Positions 34,930 to 39,262 of a DNA stretch of 39,262 bases are shown here, piece by piece (the first letter of the stretch is position 1; the number at the start of each line of letters is the position of its first letter). The position numbers and the translations under genes were made by a program. The stretch covers positions 1-39,262 of the forward strand of contig CACZGH010000033.1 in the NCBI GenBank assembly GCA_902780635.1. The letters are read 5' to 3'. Under the pieces are notes generated by a model, which was given only the letters and a program-made list of their open reading frames with translations, made no database searches and was not told the origin of the DNA. This DNA is from an uncultured Prevotellaceae bacterium. Lineage in GTDB: Bacteria; Bacteroidota; Bacteroidia; Bacteroidales; Bacteroidaceae.

Positions 34930-37727
34930 TGAAGGGCTTTGAGTATGCTGCCCGCTACAACTTGGGTTACGATGTGCCTTTCAAGACGTGGAAAGACCTG
35001 ACCGGCCTATACTGTGACTGGACAGAACCGGGCGCAATGGGGCGCGGAAAGCTATGGGATATCTATCAAAAGCCTTACAACCACTATGTGAAAGAGAAAG
35101 GGTTGAGCATGTCATATACCGAGAAAGTGCTCGCGCTGCAAGCCAAGGCTGAAAAGAAAGGCGGAAGCCGTGAAGTGCAGGCACCACGGGGGAAAGAGGG
35201 GGAGAAGCTGCATCAGGTGTTCACCTATCCTGCCCCCAATGGCGCTCCCCTGAAGCACGACTACGACGTCTTTGTCCAGCCGCGTGGCCGAAAGGAATGG
35301 ACGAAGGTTGACACCTATATGGCCAAAGTGAATGCATCGGTGGGCGGTGGCAAACACGCGGTCAGTGAAATATCCTACTGCATGTTCGACTTCACGGGGG
35401 ATGTGTTCGTGAAGGTTGTCAGCAAGAACAGGAATTTCAGCTCGGCACGCATCCGTCCCCACTATCGTGGAACAATGGCCAGGGTGCTCAACGACACAAC
35501 GGTGCAGTTCCTGCTTTTCCAACCCGAAAATGTCAGCGTGGAGCTGGATGGCGACATCACCAACAATCTTTTGGTGTTCACATCAAAACCACCAGTGAGC
35601 AAGGAAGAGGCAGAACGCGAGGCTAAGCGCAACGGACGAGAGTTCAAGTACTATGCTCCAGGATTCTACGACGAGCAGGATACTCTATTTGTCGAGTCAA
35701 ACACTACGGTTTATCTGGCAGGAGGTTCTTACTTCACAGGCACCTTTGCCATCAACGATGCCGCGAATGTGAGCATAGTGGGGCGAGGCATCGCCCGTCC
35801 GCCACGAGGGTATGAGGGCTGCCATGTGCATCGCTCGAAGAACGTGCTGGTGGAAGGTATGACACTCAACACTTGTCCCGTGGGGGGAAGTACCGACGTC
35901 ACACTACGTGACATACGCAGCATCTCACATCCCGGCTGGGGCGACGGGCTGAATGTGTTTGCTTCCTCGAATGTCCTTTACGACCGTGTCTTTTGTCGTA
36001 ACAGTGATGATTGCACAACCGCATACGCCACCCGAAAGGGATTCTCTGGTTCGACACGCAATGTGCGGATGAGTAACTCCATCCTTTGGGCAGATGTGGC
36101 TCACCCCATCTTCGTCGGTATACATGGCAACCCCGAGGTGGGCGACACCATCGAGCATCTTGTCTATGAGAACATCGACATCCTCGGGCAAGCCGAACCG
36201 CAAGTGGACTATCAGGGATGCCTGGCCATCAATTGCGGCGACGGCAACCTGGTGCGCGATGTGCTCTTCGACAACATCCGTATCGAACAGATTGAGGATG
36301 GCTGTATCGCGCAGGTGAAGGTGGGCTACAACCAGAAGTACTGCACAGCTCCTGGACGAGGGGTGCAGGATGTGACGTTCAGGAATGTGAGATATGACGG
36401 CGAAAGACCTAACCTCTCGATTGTCAATGGTTACGATGCGGACCATAGTGTGCGCAATGTGACCTTTGAAAGACTGAAAATCAATGGGCAGCCCATCTAT
36501 GACGACATGCCCGGCAAGCCCCGATGGTATGCCACTGCCGACTACGTGCCCATGTATGTAGGCAATCACGTCAGTGGGGTGGTGTTCACCAGGGATATTG
36601 CACAGTTTCATGCCAACCAGCAATTGTCATACTGCAGCAGCCAAGTGGATCGCGCATTGGAAACCTTGCGTCCATACGACTTCACAATGATGCCAAGAAA
36701 CATACTTGCTGATGGGCGGACTTGGAATCTCCGCAAGGCCAAGGCCGAAGAATGGTGCTCTGGTTTCTGGCCAGGCATCCTTTGGATGACATACGGCTAC
36801 AACCACAGCGAAGCGGTGATGAAAGCAGCTGCTGGCTACACCGATACCATCACACCCATCATCAGACAGCCTGTGTTCGACCACGATCTCGGATTTATCA
36901 CCATCAACTCGTTGCTGCAGGGATATGAACAAACCCACGACCAGCGCTACAGGCAACTCGCCCTTGAAGCCGCAGACTCCTTGGCAACCTTGTTTGATGA
37001 TAAGGTGGGAACCATGCTCAGTTGGCCTCGCCACGTGAAGGACTATGGTGGCCACAACACCATTATGGACAATATGATGAATCTGGAACTGATCTATTGG
37101 GCGGCAGAGAATGGCGGTGGGCAACAATTGAAAGAATTGGCCACGCGTCATGCCGAAACGACGATGAAGAACCACTTCCGCAAGGATGGCAGCTGCTATC
37201 ATGTGGCGGTCTATGACACCCTCACGGGACAGTTCATCAAGGGTGTTACGCACCAAGGCTACAATGATCAATCAATGTGGAGTCGGGGCCAGGCATGGGC
37301 CATCTATGGTTACACGATGGTTTACCGTTACACCCGAGATACCCGATTTCTCGTCTTCGCCCAAAAAGTTGCTGACATCTACTTGAAACGCCTCAACCAG
37401 ACAAGCAACGACTGGGTTCCCCGATGGGATATGGACGACCCTCGCAGTGATGCGCCAAAAGATGCTTCTGCTGCCTGCGTCACAGCCTCCGCCTTGCTCG
37501 AACTCTGCCAATATGTCGACAAGGAGAAAGGTCAATACTACCGTGAAGCGGCCATTTCAATGTTGCGCGACATCAGCACAGATAGCTACCAGAGCCGCAA
37601 CAGCAATGTATCCTTCCTGATGCACTCCACGGGCAATCTCCCTGCAGAGCCAGAAATTGATGCCAGCATCGTCTACGCCGACTATTATTATATGGAGGCC
37701 CTAATACGTTTGAAGACTCTGCAATAG
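34728..37727 (+). CDS. 3' part of frameshifted fusion: lyase, GH28-like beta-helix, GH88
   Basis: A 999-residue frame with no start of its own; ATG 34728 is simply the first in frame. Residues 1-160 continue the lyase toroid (GQCQETGRDQGHVQLGLEAM, QGDDLWGALDNRLMKG). Residues 165-320 look like a beta-sandwich (TYPAPNGAPLKHDYDVFVQP). Residues 320-625 form a right-handed beta-helix with GH28-like positions: GDGLNV, NSDDCTTAYA, GIHGNP. Residues 640-999 are a full GH88 unsaturated glucuronyl hydrolase domain (EEWCSGFWPGILWM, FDHDLGFI, IMDNMMNLELIYWAA, GYNDQSMWSRGQAWAIYGY, DASAACVTASALLELC), with likely catalytic Asp in HDLGF and MDNMM. GH88 releases the unsaturated uronate that lyases create, which fits the N-terminal lyase part and the upstream lyase gene. 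Confidence 0.82.
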   Translation: MYRAAIDYYFRGYDNGSLPCYISATGQCQETGRDQGHVQLGLEAMADVCEMAWMQGDDLWGALDNRLMKGFEYAARYNLGYDVPFKTWKDLTGLYCDWTEPGAMGRGKLWDIYQKPYNHYVKEKGLSMSYTEKVLALQAKAEKKGGSREVQAPRGKEGEKLHQVFTYPAPNGAPLKHDYDVFVQPRGRKEWTKVDTYMAKVNASVGGGKHAVSEISYCMFDFTGDVFVKVVSKNRNFSSARIRPHYRGTMARVLNDTTVQFLLFQPENVSVELDGDITNNLLVFTSKPPVSKEEAEREAKRNGREFKYYAPGFYDEQDTLFVESNTTVYLAGGSYFTGTFAINDAANVSIVGRGIARPPRGYEGCHVHRSKNVLVEGMTLNTCPVGGSTDVTLRDIRSISHPGWGDGLNVFASSNVLYDRVFCRNSDDCTTAYATRKGFSGSTRNVRMSNSILWADVAHPIFVGIHGNPEVGDTIEHLVYENIDILGQAEPQVDYQGCLAINCGDGNLVRDVLFDNIRIEQIEDGCIAQVKVGYNQKYCTAPGRGVQDVTFRNVRYDGERPNLSIVNGYDADHSVRNVTFERLKINGQPIYDDMPGKPRWYATADYVPMYVGNHVSGVVFTRDIAQFHANQQLSYCSSQVDRALETLRPYDFTMMPRNILADGRTWNLRKAKAEEWCSGFWPGILWMTYGYNHSEAVMKAAAGYTDTITPIIRQPVFDHDLGFITINSLLQGYEQTHDQRYRQLALEAADSLATLFDDKVGTMLSWPRHVKDYGGHNTIMDNMMNLELIYWAAENGGGQQLKELATRHAETTMKNHFRKDGSCYHVAVYDTLTGQFIKGVTHQGYNDQSMWSRGQAWAIYGYTMVYRYTRDTRFLVFAQKVADIYLKRLNQTSNDWVPRWDMDDPRSDAPKDASAACVTASALLELCQYVDKEKGQYYREAAISMLRDISTDSYQSRNSNVSFLMHSTGNLPAEPEIDASIVYADYYYMEALIRLKTLQ

Positions 37728-37750
37728 TTTCATCACAAATGTTTTGAGAT

Positions 37751-38155
37751 ATGAACAACGAACTTGATAGCATATTGAGCAGCATTCAGCAGAAGGACAC
37801 CTCCGTACTGTGCCGGGAGGTGACTTCCATTGGTGACACGATGGACGTATTGTGAGCCAAGTGGAACATGGAGATTCTGACTGCCATCCTCTGTGGGCAG
37901 ACACGGTTCAAGGATATGCTGTCGGCTGTAAAGGGTATCAGCGAGAAGGTGCTCTCCGACCGTCTGAGGCAGTCAGCCGATGACAAACTCATTGAGGAGC
38001 AGGACTGCTACGGCTATCCTCCACGGGTGGAGTACCGACTCAAAGCTCAACGAAACCAGAGCGACGTGCTCAACATAGAAGGCAGCAAACTGAGCGGTGC
38101 CAAGGCCGACGACAGACAACCTATATGGTCTAACTGGCAACTAATATCGTTATAA
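37751..38155 (+). pseudogene. HxlR-family regulator, interrupted by in-frame TGA
   Basis: From ATG 37751 the frame reads MNNELDSILSSIQQKD, then CREVTSIGDTMDVL, a TGA at 37853-37855, then AKWNMEILTAILCGQTRF, MLSAVKGISEKVLSDRLRQ and YPPRVEYRL. The pattern KW...IL..L..G..RF..L....GIS.K.L...LR and PPRVEY is that of HxlR winged-helix regulators. The TGA sits where a GGA or similar glycine codon would fit (LGAKW), and everything after it stays in frame. The last 40 residues no longer look like the family, so the 3' end may also be degraded. An internal ATG at 37868 could start a 95-residue remnant. Confidence 0.75.
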
Positions 38156-38413
38156 GAATCAGAATAGGTAAACACTTTTAGTGAGATAGTAATTATAGTA
38201 ATAACCAGTTAAGTTTAACTCTCCAAAAAGTGACAACCTTTTTCAGTTGAGGTCACACATTAGTGATTGTACCTGATGTATATCATTGGGATTTTTCGAT
38301 TCAAAAAGAATTATTTGTTTGGGTTTATTTATTTTTAACTGAGATTATTTGTTTGGATAATTTGATTTTTGTATCTTTGCGGTCGAATTTAACAATCCGA
38401 ATACGCTCAAGAG
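38156..38413. other. Intergenic region before the ATPase gene
   Basis: About 258 AT-rich bases without a gene. It has small dyads: AGTTAA-GT-TTAACT (38207-38220) and GTGAC (38230-38234) facing GTCAC (38252-38256). Their role is unknown. The right end carries the promoter of the next gene. Confidence 0.4.
38348..38379 (+). promoter_or_regulatory. Promoter of the AAA_14-type gene
   Basis: TTTG (38348-38351), 20 bases, TATCTTTG (38372-38379). The start near 38386 leaves a leader of about 28 bases before the ATG at 38414. Confidence 0.75.
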
Positions 38414-39262
38414 ATGTATTACGAACGAATCATTGACCAGTTTCTTAGCGAGTGGGCGGCACGTCCCAGTCATAAACCCGTGTTGCTGCGAGGTGCCCGA
38501 CAGATTGTGCCTCAGATGGCTGCCATACATGGCACCCCCATCCTTCCCGGGCAAACGCTCTTGTTTATCGACGAGATTCAGGATTGCCAACAGGCCATCA
38601 TGGCCTTGAGATACTTCAAGGAAGATATGCCCGAGTTACATGTCGTTGCAGCTGGTTCGCTGCTGGAGTTCGTATTAGATGACATACCAACGTTCGGTGT
38701 GGGCAGAATCCATTCAATGTATATGTACCCCATGACTTTTGACGAGTTCCTGCTAGCCAACGGTGAAAAGCTTCTGATGGAAGCCCGCAACCAGGCCTCA
38801 CCGTCATCTCTGTTGCCAATGCCGCTACATGAAAAGCTGACAAGTCTTTTGCGAACATTCATGCTTGTGGGCGGAATGCCGGAGGCAGTGGTAAAGTGGG
38901 TGGAGACACACGACTACCTGCTGTGCCAGGAGGTACAAGACGATATTATAACCGGTTATGAAGCCGACTTCCCCAAATACAAGAAAAAAGTAGACCCACA
39001 ACTACTGAGGATGACCATGAGGAGCGCTGCCCAACAGGCCACTAAGAAATTCATGTACTCTCAGGTACCTGGTGAGTACAAGACGGCCGAGGTAAAGAAA
39101 GCCCTTGAATTGCTCATCAAGGCCAATATCATCTTCCCCGTCACCCATACAAATTCCAACGGTTTGCCATTGGGCGATGGAAGGGATGACGGTATTCGCA
39201 AGATGCTGTTGTTGGATACCGGTCTGATGCTGAGACTACTGAATATGGCAATGGGCAACATC
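38414..39262 (+). CDS. AAA_14/DUF4143-type ATPase, Walker A region missing (partial)
   Basis: A frame open to the window edge (283 codons seen) encoding an ATP-binding protein of the AAA_14/DUF4143 family. It begins MYYERIIDQFLSEWAARPSH and KPVLLRGARQ, exactly as family members do up to the P-loop. It then jumps to IVPQMAAIHGTPILPGQTLL without the expected GKSS and the roughly 45 residues after it. Walker B is intact (LLFIDEIQD), as are GSLLEFVLDDIPTFGVGRI, YPMTFDEFLLANGE and the start of the DUF4143 part (LVGGMPEAVVKW). The deletion keeps the frame. Without a P-loop it should not bind ATP normally. It has a good promoter, so it may still be expressed. The stop is beyond the window. Confidence 0.82.
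   Translation, partial: MYYERIIDQFLSEWAARPSHKPVLLRGARQIVPQMAAIHGTPILPGQTLLFIDEIQDCQQAIMALRYFKEDMPELHVVAAGSLLEFVLDDIPTFGVGRIHSMYMYPMTFDEFLLANGEKLLMEARNQASPSSLLPMPLHEKLTSLLRTFMLVGGMPEAVVKWVETHDYLLCQEVQDDIITGYEADFPKYKKKVDPQLLRMTMRSAAQQATKKFMYSQVPGEYKTAEVKKALELLIKANIIFPVTHTNSNGLPLGDGRDDGIRKMLLLDTGLMLRLLNMAMGNI

Noticed and set aside
37853-37855. TGA recoding (selenocysteine or tryptophan) in the HxlR gene
   Set aside because: No selenocysteine element is seen, other genes use TGA as a normal stop, and the position favours glycine in the family. A nonsense mutation is simpler.
27700-39262. Classical Sus-type polysaccharide utilisation locus
   Set aside because: No SusC or SusD homolog is encoded in the window, so the term is not justified here.

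Overview
The window looks like a chromosome segment from a Bacteroidales bacterium, most likely Prevotella/Segatella-like. The evidence is the Bacteroidetes-type promoters (TTTG, 19-20 bp, TAnnTTTG) in front of many genes, the scarcity of Shine-Dalgarno sites, the protein types (OmpH-like lipoprotein, PepD, DUF1015, Y_Y_Y/AraC sensor, T9SS-like C-termini) and the mid-range GC content. Genus is inferred from gene content; no 16S gene is present.

Positions 1-27300 are mostly housekeeping. They hold the tail of an unknown gene, tRNA-Lys(CTT), htpG, a solitary ECF sigma factor, pepD, a small membrane protein with an OmpH/Skp-like lipoprotein, nth, a DUF2461 gene, a GH43 enzyme with an alpha/beta hydrolase, and valS. 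They continue with a mazG/lipoprotein/rnz operon, a tiny secreted protein with a sorting-domain-like tail, a sigma/anti-sigma-like/Spy-like module, gyrA, two paralogous TPR proteins, and the serine operon serC-serA with DUF1015, then a YigZ protein. The valS upstream region carries three tandem 87-88 bp repeats, each with a complete promoter.

From tRNA-Ser(CGA) at 27361 onward the character changes to accessory DNA. A transmembrane sensor with an AraC output domain but no kinase or receiver (27704) precedes a 1419-residue secreted multidomain alginate-lyase-family protein (30002). Overlapping it by ATGA is a gene whose full product would be a lyase-fold domain plus a GH28-like beta-helix plus a GH88 unsaturated glucuronyl hydrolase, split here by one frameshift. 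Together they suggest a compact uronate-polysaccharide locus: lyases create unsaturated uronate ends and GH88 removes them, with no SusC/SusD pair in view.

The right end shows decay: an HxlR-family regulator gene interrupted by an in-frame TGA, then an AAA_14/DUF4143-type ATPase reading frame that is open to the window edge but lacks its Walker A region. Short-unit repeats and GC-rich REP-like palindromes sit in many intergenic gaps. All product names rest on reading motifs by eye; no database search was run.
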